A DNA stretch of 64,000 bases from assembly GCA_034506175.1 (NCBI GenBank), contig JAPDQB010000005.1, forward strand, positions 62,001-126,000. Direction: 5' to 3'. The notes under the pieces were generated by a model. The model was not told where the DNA came from. It did not search any database and saw only the letters and a list, made by a program, of their open reading frames with translations. This document shows positions 53,124-61,621 of the stretch, piece by piece. How positions within the stretch are numbered: position 1 is the first letter of the stretch; each line of letters starts with the position of its first letter. The stretch comes from a candidate division KSB1 bacterium. GTDB taxonomy: Bacteria > Zhuqueibacterota > Zhuqueibacteria > Zhuqueibacterales > Zhuqueibacteraceae. A program made the position numbers and the translations under genes.

Positions 53124-53541
53124 TTAATATACGACCACCTTGTAACTTTATCAAGCAGTTTTTCCAGGCCGGGATTCGGCAAAAATTAAAATGACAAGCA
53201 AGTATACACAGTGTGTAAAACGTACTATAGGTTCATCTCAAATAAAAGAATGATTTATGGCAAAAACGCCGAGGAAAAGCATGGTCTAAACTTTGCTAAA
53301 ATTAAAAGCACCTCTCGCGCTTGGCCCTATGCATGTCGATTCGGTTTGGCGGAAACCGAGCGACCATAGGGCCTTTTTATTTCAGCAAAAATTTTAAATT
53401 ACAAATTTTCAAATTTAAATTTGCAATCGAGCATTATTTCCCGGCCGCCATACGCCTTCCCCATTTGCTTCTTGACTTCTCAAAACAGTTTCATTATCTT
53501 AGCTTTCACGATGTCCAATCATAACCGGTAGGGAGAGAGGA
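53124..53541. other. Intergenic region before rpiA
   Basis: About 420 bases between leftward desulfurase and rightward rpiA. It contains the terminator-like structure at 53323 and AT-rich text, but no gene was recognised. Transcription into the terminator from the + strand would need an orphan small RNA starting near 53200. Confidence 0.5.
53323..53378 (+). terminator. Terminator-like structure without an upstream gene
   Basis: GGCCCTATG (53323-53331) pairs with CATAGGGCC (53365-53373), followed by TTTTT; inner TCGGTTT and AAACCGA form a second stem. Because the preceding gene runs leftward, this may end a small RNA of about 100-180 nt. Confidence 0.7.
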
Positions 53542-54237
53542 ATGCCAAAACTATTAACGCAGGAACAAAAGCAACTGGCAGCAGCGGCGGCCGTGGAGTT
53601 TGTTGAGAACCGAATGATTATCGGTCTGGGCAGCGGCAGCACCAGCGAGGTGGCGATTCGCTTGTTGGCGGAAAAGGTGAAAACAGGCTTGAAAATCGTC
53701 GGTGTGCCGACTTCCGTGGCGACCGAAAAGCTGGCGCGGCGTTTGAAAATTCCGCTGGTGAGCGACTTCGGAGTCATCACCAAAATCGATTTGACGATTG
53801 ACGGCGCCGACGAAGTCGATCCGCAGCTCAATCTCATCAAAGGCGGCGGCGGGGCGCTGACACGTGAGAAACTCGTCGCCAGCCGCAGCGAGCGCGTCAT
53901 CATCATCGTCGATGAAAAAAAGCTGGTCAAAAAACTCGGCAAATTTCCCTTGCCGGTGGAAGTTCTGCCGTTTGGCTGGCGTTCCACCTTGGAAATTTTG
54001 CGCGGCTTCAGCGGCCGGGCGAAATTGCGGGAGAAAGCACCGGGGAAACCTTTTGTGACTGACAATGGCAATTATCTCATCGATTGCGCCTTCGGCAGAA
54101 TAAAAAAGCCGCCTCATCTGGCGCAGCAGATCAAGAACATCACCGGCGTCGTTGAAGTCGGGCTTTTTATCGGCCGGGCTGATTTGGTGCTCGTCGGCCG
54201 CCGCAACGGCCGCGTCGAAGAGAAATGGGCGGCGTGA
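53542..54237 (+). CDS. rpiA: Ribose-5-phosphate isomerase A
   Basis: 231 residues. Interconverts ribose-5-phosphate and ribulose-5-phosphate. GLGSGSTSEVAI at 31-42 (phosphate loop), DGADEVDPQLNLIKGGGGAL at 91-110 (catalytic Asp and Lys) and VDEKKLVKKLG are canonical. A GGGAGAGAGG site lies before ATG 53542. Confidence 0.97.
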   Translation: MPKLLTQEQKQLAAAAAVEFVENRMIIGLGSGSTSEVAIRLLAEKVKTGLKIVGVPTSVATEKLARRLKIPLVSDFGVITKIDLTIDGADEVDPQLNLIKGGGGALTREKLVASRSERVIIIVDEKKLVKKLGKFPLPVEVLPFGWRSTLEILRGFSGRAKLREKAPGKPFVTDNGNYLIDCAFGRIKKPPHLAQQIKNITGVVEVGLFIGRADLVLVGRRNGRVEEKWAA

Positions 54238-54299
54238 TTGGCGCTTGATTTTGTCATGATGATTTGCTATTTTATCTCTGACTGAAAGTTATCGAATCG

Positions 54300-54359
54300 T
54301 TGACTAAAGAGGAAATTGATGCTTGGCTTCAAGAAGAACGGGATAGCTGGGGAGAATAG
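54300..54359 (+). pseudogene. Antitoxin C-terminal tail
   Basis: The frame reads LTKEEIDAWLQEERDSWGE and then stops, directly before the PIN remnant. This looks like the acidic toxin-binding tail of a VapB-like antitoxin; no start or N-terminal DNA-binding part remains. Confidence 0.45.
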
Positions 54360-54365
54360 ATTCGT

Positions 54366-54578
54366 ATGTTCTATTATCTCGATACGGCGCCGATTATTTA
54401 CCTTGTTGAAAAAATAACGCCATTTTATGAACGCGCCTCAGAACGTTTGCGAAAGCCGGAAATTTTATTGGCAACTTCTACTCTATCGCGATTGGAAACG
54501 AGTTCCTGCGATGTTTTCCTCACCAGTGACCATCGCCTTGACCGCTGCACCGAGATCAAAACCGAAATTTTAGAATGA
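54366..54578 (+). pseudogene. PIN-domain toxin with an internal deletion
   Basis: 70 residues. MFYYLDTAPIIYLVEK is the typical first strand of a VapC-type PIN domain with its catalytic Asp, and LLATSTLSRLET matches the second acidic segment. It then jumps to CDVFLTSDHRLDRCTEIKTEIL, a typical C-terminal end. About 60 residues of the middle are missing, in frame. The RNase fold cannot form; it is a relic. Its stop overlaps the next ATG. Confidence 0.7.
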
Positions 54579-55033
54579 TTGAACACTCTTCTCTTTCAAC
54601 AAAAAATTTGCTTGCCGGTTTTCCCGTCATCGTGCAATTTCCCATTGCATGGGGTGAAATGGATGCGTTGGGCCATATCAATAACACGGTGTACTTTCGT
54701 TATTTTGAAAGCGCCCGTGTGGACTATCTGACGAGGATCAACTTTCTTGATCCCGACGCCAACAGCGGCATCGGCGCGATTCTCGCTTCGACGCAGTGTG
54801 ACTTTCGCAAGGCGCTGGTGTATCCCGACACGGTTTCGGTTGGCGCGCGTGTGATCGAAATCGGCGGCGACCGTTTTGTCATGGACTATCGGCTTGTCAG
54901 CCATCAGTGGCAAAAAATAGCCGCGCAAGGCCAGGGCGTCGTGGTGGCGTATGATTATCGCCACCGGCGCAAAGCCGAATTGCCGGAGGCGGTTCGTAAA
55001 AATATTCAGGCGCTGGAAAATCGTCCGGCATGA
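54575..55033 (+). CDS. Acyl-CoA thioesterase (hot-dog fold, YbgC/FadM-like)
   Basis: 152 residues. The 4HBT pattern is visible: IAWGEMDALGHINNTVYFRYFESARVDYL-type start (in order WGEMDALGHINN, YFRYFESARV), where Asp and His form the active site. The rest (VSVGARVIEIGGDRFVMDYR) completes the hot-dog. Hydrolyses acyl-CoA; chain length is unknown. Its ATG overlaps the stop of the PIN remnant. Confidence 0.9.
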   Translation: MIEHSSLSTKNLLAGFPVIVQFPIAWGEMDALGHINNTVYFRYFESARVDYLTRINFLDPDANSGIGAILASTQCDFRKALVYPDTVSVGARVIEIGGDRFVMDYRLVSHQWQKIAAQGQGVVVAYDYRHRRKAELPEAVRKNIQALENRPA

Positions 55034-55066
55034 GAGACCAATCAAAGACCAAAGTTCTTCTCGAAA

Positions 55067-55978
55067 ATGAACGCGCAAGAACTCTTCGAACATCTTGGCG
55101 GAAAACTCAACGACAATTTCCCGGCACTTCACGCCTCAGTTTTCAAATCAACGCAAGGCACGCCGTATCTCACCGCGCCGGGCGCCGTGCTCATTGCCAA
55201 GCCGCAGGTCGAGCTTGTCGGCATCAAAAATTTTTTGGAGGGATTCGACACCAGTTTGGGCTTTGCCGGCTATCTCGATGACCCGACCGTGCTGCCGTCC
55301 GGCACACAACTCTGCAAAATAGCCGGGCAAACCTGCTACGCCAGCTTCAGCCCGAAACGCACGCTGAATCGCGACGCCGAGCGCTATTTCAAAAACATCA
55401 TGGAAAGCGGGCACGGCTCGGTGCTGGAACATGCCAATTATTCTTTTCTTCTCTATGGCATCTCGCGGAGCTTGACGCACGAATTGATTCGCCACCGCGC
55501 CGGCTTTGGTTTCTCGCAGCTCTCGCAACGTTATGTATCGGGAAGAGTCTTGAGATTTGTCGAGCGCCCGGAGTTTCAAGACGGGGGGAAATTTCATCAG
55601 ATGTTTCTCGAGCGAATCGATCGCGCTTACGCTGAGTATCACAAGCTGGCGGATTTGCTGCTCGCGGAACAGGAAGGCGGCGCCGCGATTTTGAGCGCCG
55701 AGGCCAAAACCGATTTGCGCAAAAAAGTCAATCAGGCCGCGCGCGGGCTTTTGCCCAACGAAACGGAAACGGTCATGGTGGTGACGGGCAACGTCCGTTC
55801 GTGGCGTCACGTCATCGAAATGCGCGCCAGCGATCATTCGGAGCTGGAAATTCGCGCCCTGGCGGTTCGCCTTTTTCTTTGCCTGTGGCAAATCGAGCCG
55901 ATTTTGTTCGGGGATTATCAATTGCATGAACTGCCGGACGGCACCTACTCGGTTTCGACGCCGAACCGGAAGGTTTAA
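55067..55978 (+). CDS. thyX: Flavin-dependent thymidylate synthase
   Basis: 303 residues. Methylates dUMP with methylenetetrahydrofolate, FAD and NADPH. The ThyX motif RHRAGFGFSQLSQRY (about 144-158) is present, with the preceding GISRSLTHELI. SGHGSVLEHANYSF is also characteristic. No thyA gene is in the window; folE at 3.4 kb would serve the same folate pool. The start 55067 lies 34 nt after the thioesterase stop. Confidence 0.95.
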   Translation: MNAQELFEHLGGKLNDNFPALHASVFKSTQGTPYLTAPGAVLIAKPQVELVGIKNFLEGFDTSLGFAGYLDDPTVLPSGTQLCKIAGQTCYASFSPKRTLNRDAERYFKNIMESGHGSVLEHANYSFLLYGISRSLTHELIRHRAGFGFSQLSQRYVSGRVLRFVERPEFQDGGKFHQMFLERIDRAYAEYHKLADLLLAEQEGGAAILSAEAKTDLRKKVNQAARGLLPNETETVMVVTGNVRSWRHVIEMRASDHSELEIRALAVRLFLCLWQIEPILFGDYQLHELPDGTYSVSTPNRKV

Positions 55979-57219
55979 TCAGACTTTGGTTTCGCCATGA
56001 ATCAATAAAACATTTTCCTCTCTCGCCAGCCGCTCCATCGCGGCGGTAAAACCGGAGCGAGAGAGCAGGGCATAATGCCGGCGGCGAAAATTCCCCTGCA
56101 CCGATTTTGATCGTTCTTTGAGCGCCTGGAAAATATCGACGCCGACTTTTTTAGACGACCATTTGGCTTCGGCAAATAAGATGTCCTCTTCGCGGTCGCC
56201 AAGGGCTACAATATCGATCTCTTGATTTTTGTGCCACCATTTTCCTACACGCGAAAATGGGAATAGCTCATCTTGAAACCGGCGCAAAATTTCGCCGCCG
56301 ATTTGCTCATAAGCCGCGGCCACCTGATGCACAAAGGCTTGATCGAAGCGGGCAAGGGCCGGGCGTTTGTTGCCAAGCACCAGCTCGCTGCGGTATAAAA
56401 AGACCATGTCGAACCAAAAGGAAAAGTAATTGTCTGCAAGATAATAAAGCCCTTGTCGCGATTTCTCGATATTTTTCTCGGTAACCGGAAAACGTTTTTG
56501 AATAATCTGCAGCTCTTCCAGGTAATAAAGATACTTGTGCAAAGAGGTTTTCTCAATGCCGGTCTCGTTAACGATCTCTCCGAGCTTGTGCTTGCCCAAA
56601 GCGATGGCCCGGAGGATGGAAAAATATTGGCGCGGTTCGCGCGTTTCTTCTTTGAGAATGAATTCAACGTCATTGTAAAGATAGGTGTCCGGTTCCAAAA
56701 TATTTTTAATAAAATTCTGACGGGCGTTTTATTTCGCCTCCAACTGTTTGATGTATTCCGGAATACCGCCGGCCATTGCAAAAAACTCCAGCCGGCGATC
56801 AAAGCTGAGTCCGGGAAAGAATTGGCTGAAATCAGCAAAACTGAGAGGTTGAATGAGGAGTTGTCCGGTGCGCCGGCCATAAAGCGGTGCGCCATAGGCC
56901 AGCGTTTCGCGCTCCATCATGCCGATACTGGAGCCACATAAAATGAACATGATCGACAATTTTTGCAGTATTTCATCCCACCCCTTCTGAAACACCGAAG
57001 AAATCGCCTCGTTGGTCTCGACCAAATATGGAAATTCGTCGATGACAACGACGATGGGCGACGAAACTTTGGCTTTGAGATAATGAAAGAAAGCATGCCA
57101 ATCAGTAAATTCACCGAGAAACGGATCGTTAAAAAAAGTGCGGACGAGGCGCGTCAAAACCCTCAAGTCTTCCTTCTTTTTTCCAGCGCCGCCAGTTCTT
57201 TTGAACGGTTTATAAACAT
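55979..57219 (-). pseudogene. Archaeal-type ATPase (DUF234) gene with several lesions
   Basis: Read leftward, ATG 57219 gives MFINRSKELAALEKR and then breaks; about 50 residues including the Walker A loop are missing. From 57166 a frame continues SPIVVVIDEFPYLVET (Walker B) to LEAK and an in-frame TAA at 56729-56731. After that the same frame resumes NFIKNILEPDTYLYNDVEF, with a DUF234-type end containing EIDIVALGDRE and FAEAKWSSKK (nuclease-like D-x-E-x-K). A deletion, a frame break and a nonsense codon make it a decayed gene. Confidence 0.85.
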
Positions 57220-57308
57220 GCGTAATCTCAACAGTCTACTCTAAAACAGTCTGATTTAAAGTAGACTGATGATATTTCCGGTTAGATGCAAGAACTTTTT
57301 ATCTTGAT

Positions 57309-58202
57309 TTGAATATGTCCGAAATCCTCGCAACTTACCAAAAACACGTTCGCCGGCAACACGTTTGGGTTGGCCTGCTGATCGCCGTGGTGCTTACCGG
57401 CGAGATGGCGTTCGACATCGTCGAGCGCGCCATTGGCCGTTATCTCGTTTGGCAAAACGCCGGGCGGGAAAAAATCGGCCGCAGTTGGGAACAGGCGCAG
57501 CAACGGGGAACGGCCGGCGTGCAATTGGAAAGCGTGACGCGCGAACGCCGCCGCCAGGCGCTGGAATTGGAGAGTATCTCAAACTTTGAAGAGTTGGTGC
57601 AATACGTCGAAACCAATCAACAGACCATGGTCCCTCCTTCCCAGTTTTTGCAAATTTATCATCAACTGCCGTATTTCCTCCAGCCGCTGCTTTTCAATCC
57701 GGACTCGTTGGTCGCAGACGCGCGCCTGCAACGCGTTGCCACCGTGGTGGTCGATGGCAATCGTTCGCGCTTTAACGTGGTGATGCTCGGCTCCGACCAT
57801 CAAACCGTCCGCCGCGCTTCGCTGAGCACCGAGCACATGAACCTGCTCATCAATTATGGCAAGGAGCGCAATTTAAACGTGCGCAGCGAAAGCCGTTTTT
57901 CGAATTATTTTTTGAGCGCCGGTGAATTTTGGGATTTGTTCGAGAGCCTGCATCCGCTGCGCCGCCGCCAATTCATTCAGGAAGTCCCGCTGCTCACCGA
58001 ATCGGCCGGAGCAATCACCGGCGTTGGCATTTCCAATCAATATGCAAATGAATTTGTCGAAGTCGCTTTCGCCGTCTCCGGCATTCGAGCCTATGTCTAC
58101 TATCTGCCCGAAGATTACGTGATGGATTTGCTCTCGCCGGATCGTGAGAAGGCCTACGAGTTCTACCGGCTGCGGCGGCAAGCGGTATTTGAAAAGCATT
58201 AA
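57309..58202 (+). CDS. Membrane protein of unknown function
   Basis: 297 residues. One N-terminal helix (about 17-38: WVGLLIAVVLTGEMAF), a coiled-coil-like stretch (LESVTRERRRQALELE, about 68-88), and a mixed alpha/beta domain of 200 residues with QFLQIYHQLPYFLQ and FSNYFLSAGEFWDLFESLHPL. No catalytic motif or family was recognised. It starts 90 nt after the broken ATPase gene and runs in the opposite direction. Confidence 0.65.
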   Translation: MNMSEILATYQKHVRRQHVWVGLLIAVVLTGEMAFDIVERAIGRYLVWQNAGREKIGRSWEQAQQRGTAGVQLESVTRERRRQALELESISNFEELVQYVETNQQTMVPPSQFLQIYHQLPYFLQPLLFNPDSLVADARLQRVATVVVDGNRSRFNVVMLGSDHQTVRRASLSTEHMNLLINYGKERNLNVRSESRFSNYFLSAGEFWDLFESLHPLRRRQFIQEVPLLTESAGAITGVGISNQYANEFVEVAFAVSGIRAYVYYLPEDYVMDLLSPDREKAYEFYRLRRQAVFEKH

Positions 58203-58241
58203 GATTTTAATTTTATTGACTTCTTAGCGAGAATTTTATAA

Positions 58242-58296
58242 ATTGGCTACTATAATAGCCGATTTTTACACTATTATAGCGGTTATAGTAGCCAAT
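58242..58296 (+). promoter_or_regulatory. Palindromic operator-like element before the DUF4143 ATPase
   Basis: ATTGGCTACTATAA (58242-58255) is the exact reverse complement of TTATAGTAGCCAAT (58283-58296), with a further inner ACTATTATAGC. A TTGACT sits at 58216. The palindrome covers the expected -10/+1 region, so it is probably a repressor site or a terminator-like leader. Confidence 0.6.
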
Positions 58297-58305
58297 AACA
58301 CCATA

Positions 58306-59607
58306 ATGACCACTGAACAACTCCTACACATTCTTTATGATTGGAATTTCTGGAATCGGCCGATTCAACCTTTTGTCGGCCATTATCGTGCCCAGTTGGA
58401 TGAACTCATTCAGGCACTCAGGCATCCAGAAATTAAGGTGCTCACCGGGATTCGCCGCGCCGGAAAAACGACCCTGATGTATCAGGTCATGAATCATCTT
58501 ATGGCTCGGCAAAATCCGCCTGTGGCCTGTCTCTATGTTAATTTTGAAGAGCCGGCATTTCTCACCACGTTAACGAACGAACTGTTGGGACAGATCTATC
58601 GTGTCTACCGGGAAAGAATTTATCCCGCCGGGCAGAGCTATATTTTTTTTGACGAAATTCAACACGTCCCGAGTTGGGAGAGGTGGGTGCGCGCTGAATA
58701 TGACAAAAAAACCGAGGCGCAAATTTTTATCTCCGGATCTAATTCTTCACTGATGCAATCCGAATATTCAAGTTTGCTCACAGGAAGAAATTTGAGTTTT
58801 CAAATTCGCCCGTTCGACTTTCGGGAGTTTTTGAAAGTGCGAGCCGGCATCGGCAGCGAACCCGACGCCGATTATTTTTCACTGGCGCGCCAAAAAACGG
58901 AAATTAAATTTCAGCTTGTCGAGTATCTGAAATGGGGCGGTTTTCCGGCGACGCTCGGGCGCGAAGAGCCGGAAAAGAAGCAATTGCTTAAACAGTATTT
59001 CGACGATATCATCAACAAAGATATCATTGCCCGTCATCAGATTCGCGAGACTTTTGGCTTAAAACGGCTGGCGGCTTATCTGATGCAAAACACCGGAAAT
59101 TTGTTGAGCTTGAGTGCCTTGCAAAAAAGCGTCATGCTCAACAAAGACACGAACAAAGAGTTCTTGAGTTATTTTGAAGATGCGTATTTGCTCTATCAAG
59201 CGCTTTTTTTCTCTTATTCCTCGAAAAATTCCATGAGCTATAGTCGCAAGATTTATGCTTGTGACCCCGGCTTGCGTAACGCCGTGTCATATTCATTTAC
59301 CAAAGATTGGGGGCGTTTGGCGAAAAATCAGGTTTATCTCAAGTTGCGCGATGATTACGAACAGGTTTTTTACTGGAAACAAAGCAATGAAGTCGACTTC
59401 GTGGCTGTACAGGGCAATCGTCTACTGCCTATTCAAGTTTGTTATAGTGACGCCATACCCGAACGCGAGTTTAAAGGCCTGGCACGGTTTATGAACGAAT
59501 TCAAGGTTTCCGAGAGCTTGCTGATCAGCGAGGATAAATATGGCGAAGAGAAAATAGCGGAAGGGAAAATTCATATTGTGCCGTTATGGTACTTTCTCAT
59601 GAAATAA
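58306..59607 (+). CDS. DUF4143 AAA ATPase
   Basis: 433 residues from ATG 58306; an in-frame TTG at 58243 lies inside the palindrome. Walker A is GIRRAGKTTLMYQV near residue 47, Walker B YIFFDEIQHV near 110, and GSNSSLMQSEYSSLLTGR is the sensor segment. The DUF4143 nuclease-like C-terminus contains EVDFVAVQGNRLLPIQVCY (D-x17-Q-x-C instead of E-x-K). Such ATPases are widespread in accessory regions; their role is undetermined. Confidence 0.88.
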   Translation: MTTEQLLHILYDWNFWNRPIQPFVGHYRAQLDELIQALRHPEIKVLTGIRRAGKTTLMYQVMNHLMARQNPPVACLYVNFEEPAFLTTLTNELLGQIYRVYRERIYPAGQSYIFFDEIQHVPSWERWVRAEYDKKTEAQIFISGSNSSLMQSEYSSLLTGRNLSFQIRPFDFREFLKVRAGIGSEPDADYFSLARQKTEIKFQLVEYLKWGGFPATLGREEPEKKQLLKQYFDDIINKDIIARHQIRETFGLKRLAAYLMQNTGNLLSLSALQKSVMLNKDTNKEFLSYFEDAYLLYQALFFSYSSKNSMSYSRKIYACDPGLRNAVSYSFTKDWGRLAKNQVYLKLRDDYEQVFYWKQSNEVDFVAVQGNRLLPIQVCYSDAIPEREFKGLARFMNEFKVSESLLISEDKYGEEKIAEGKIHIVPLWYFLMK

Positions 59608-59619
59608 CGCCGAATTCAA

Positions 59620-61620
59620 ATGCGCCAACGTTTTCTCTTCATTCTGCTGACCATTTTAACCGCCTTTTTGCTCGCCGCCGGCATCGGTTTCTTCGTGTTG
59701 ATCGAAGACCTTCCTCGCATTCCCGAAGATCTGCGCAACCTGGTTTACAGCCAACCGACGGAAATTTACGCCGCTGATGGCTCGTTGGTGCATCGTCTCG
59801 GCGGAAAATCGTATGTGCCGCTGGCACAAATCAGCCGGAATTTTCAACACGCCTTGCTGGCCGCTGAAGACGGTGAGTTTTACGCGCATCACGGCGTCGA
59901 CAAGATCGCGATGATGCGGGCGGTGGTTTTCAGCTTGATGGGCCGGCGCTTGCAAAGCGGTTCGACCTTGACTCAGCAGCTCGTCAAAAATCTCTTTTTC
60001 TCTTTTCAGCGCTTGTGGTCGCGGAAATTGAGGGAAATTTTGATCAGCCTGCAAATCGAATCGACGTTCACCAAAGAACAAATTCTCGAGGCCTATTGCA
60101 ATCTCGTGTGGTTCGGCGGCACAGCCTACGGCATTGAAGACGCCGCGCAGCAATTCTTCGGCAAATCCGCCGGCGACCTGACCATACCCGAAGCAGCGAT
60201 GTTAGCCGGCATCGTCAATTCACCGATTTACTTGAATCCGTACTCGCATTATGAAAATGCGCTGGCGCGGCAGCGTTTGGTCTTGCGACGGATGAAATCA
60301 AAGGGTTTTCTCGATGAGGCGGCTTATCATTTGGCGGTGACGGATTCGCTGCGGCTCACCGGACGTCCGGCCTATGGCAATGATTTCGTTGACTACGTCA
60401 TTTCGGAAGCGGAAAAGAAATATGGCCATGAGGCGGTGTATTACGGCGGGCTGAAAATTTATACGACGATGGATCCGCAGTTGCAAGCGATGGCCGAAGA
60501 GGTTGTCGCGCAAGGCGTCGCGCAATTGGAAGCCGCGTTGGATTCGACCGGCGCGCCGTTGCAAGGCGCAATCGCTGCGATCTCGGTTCCCACCGGTGAA
60601 GTGCGCGCCCTGGTTGGCGCGCGAAAGTACGTTCCCGGCGGTTTCAATCGAGCCGTCAATAGCAACCGTCACGTCGGTTCCGGCATCAAGCCATTTGTCT
60701 ATTATGCCGCGCTGGAAAATTTGGGAATGACGCCTGTCTCCGTGGTGAACGACACCACGGTGACGTTCAGACTCCCAACCCGCCAACGCTGGAGCCCACG
60801 CAATTTTGATCGCCGCCATCGCGGACGCTTGACACTCAAATCGGCGCTGATGCAATCGATCAATGTGGTTTCCGCGCAATTGACCGACCAACTGACGCCT
60901 AAACGCGTGGTTGAAACCTGCCAGCGTTTCGGCGTCAGCTCGCTGGATCCGAGGAAAGACGCGGTGCTGTCGCTCGCGCTTGGCAGCGCCGGCATTTCGC
61001 CGTTGGAAATGGCCGCGGCGTATGCAGTGTTCGCCAACAACGGCGTTTATTTCAAGCCGATTACCATCAAACGCGTTGAGGATCTCAACGGCGTCATTCT
61101 CGATCGCGCCTATGTTTTTGGCGACACGCGCTTCGATCCGAAGTTGGTCTATCAAGTGCTCAACATGATGCAGGGCGTTATCGAGAGCGGAACGGCGCGC
61201 GTGATTCGGGCGATGGGATTCGACGCGCCCGCTGCCGGCAAAACCGGCACCAGCACCGAATTTACCGATGCATGGTTCACCGGCTTCACCACGGCGCTCT
61301 CGGTTTCGGCCTGGGTGGGCTATGATCGCGATTATCAAATGTACACGCGCCAGCCGCGGCGCGGCGTCGACGGAGCTCGCGGCGGCGCGCCGATTTGGAC
61401 GGCGTTCATGAAACGCGCGCAAACTTTTTATCCGCCGCACGAGTTTGAGATGCCAGCCGGCCTCAAAATTTGGTACGTTGATCCGCGCACCGGCCTGCAA
61501 GTTCCCGATCCGCAGTTCGGCATTCCCGTCGCCCTGCCGGATACCATGGTGCCGAGTATGGCGCCGGTCTGGGAACGGCTGGAAGCCGCGCCGAAAAGTG
61601 ATTCAAGCGAAACGGGATGA
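59620..61620 (+). CDS. Penicillin-binding protein 1A-type (bifunctional)
   Basis: 666 residues. One N-terminal membrane helix; transglycosylase motifs EDGEFYAHHGVD and GSTLTQQLVKNLFF, then a transpeptidase domain with SGIKPF (SxxK, near residue 352), SIN (near 411) and AGKTGTSTE (near 537). It polymerises and crosslinks peptidoglycan. The length is short for class A (usually 750-850) but all motifs are present. The stop TGA lies directly before the next ATG (1 nt apart). Confidence 0.95.
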   Translation: MRQRFLFILLTILTAFLLAAGIGFFVLIEDLPRIPEDLRNLVYSQPTEIYAADGSLVHRLGGKSYVPLAQISRNFQHALLAAEDGEFYAHHGVDKIAMMRAVVFSLMGRRLQSGSTLTQQLVKNLFFSFQRLWSRKLREILISLQIESTFTKEQILEAYCNLVWFGGTAYGIEDAAQQFFGKSAGDLTIPEAAMLAGIVNSPIYLNPYSHYENALARQRLVLRRMKSKGFLDEAAYHLAVTDSLRLTGRPAYGNDFVDYVISEAEKKYGHEAVYYGGLKIYTTMDPQLQAMAEEVVAQGVAQLEAALDSTGAPLQGAIAAISVPTGEVRALVGARKYVPGGFNRAVNSNRHVGSGIKPFVYYAALENLGMTPVSVVNDTTVTFRLPTRQRWSPRNFDRRHRGRLTLKSALMQSINVVSAQLTDQLTPKRVVETCQRFGVSSLDPRKDAVLSLALGSAGISPLEMAAAYAVFANNGVYFKPITIKRVEDLNGVILDRAYVFGDTRFDPKLVYQVLNMMQGVIESGTARVIRAMGFDAPAAGKTGTSTEFTDAWFTGFTTALSVSAWVGYDRDYQMYTRQPRRGVDGARGGAPIWTAFMKRAQTFYPPHEFEMPAGLKIWYVDPRTGLQVPDPQFGIPVALPDTMVPSMAPVWERLEAAPKSDSSETG

Positions 61621-61621
61621 C

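Noticed and set aside
58243..58305. TTG 58243 as start of the DUF4143 ATPase
   Set aside because: It lies within the palindrome; ATG 58306 is the more natural start.
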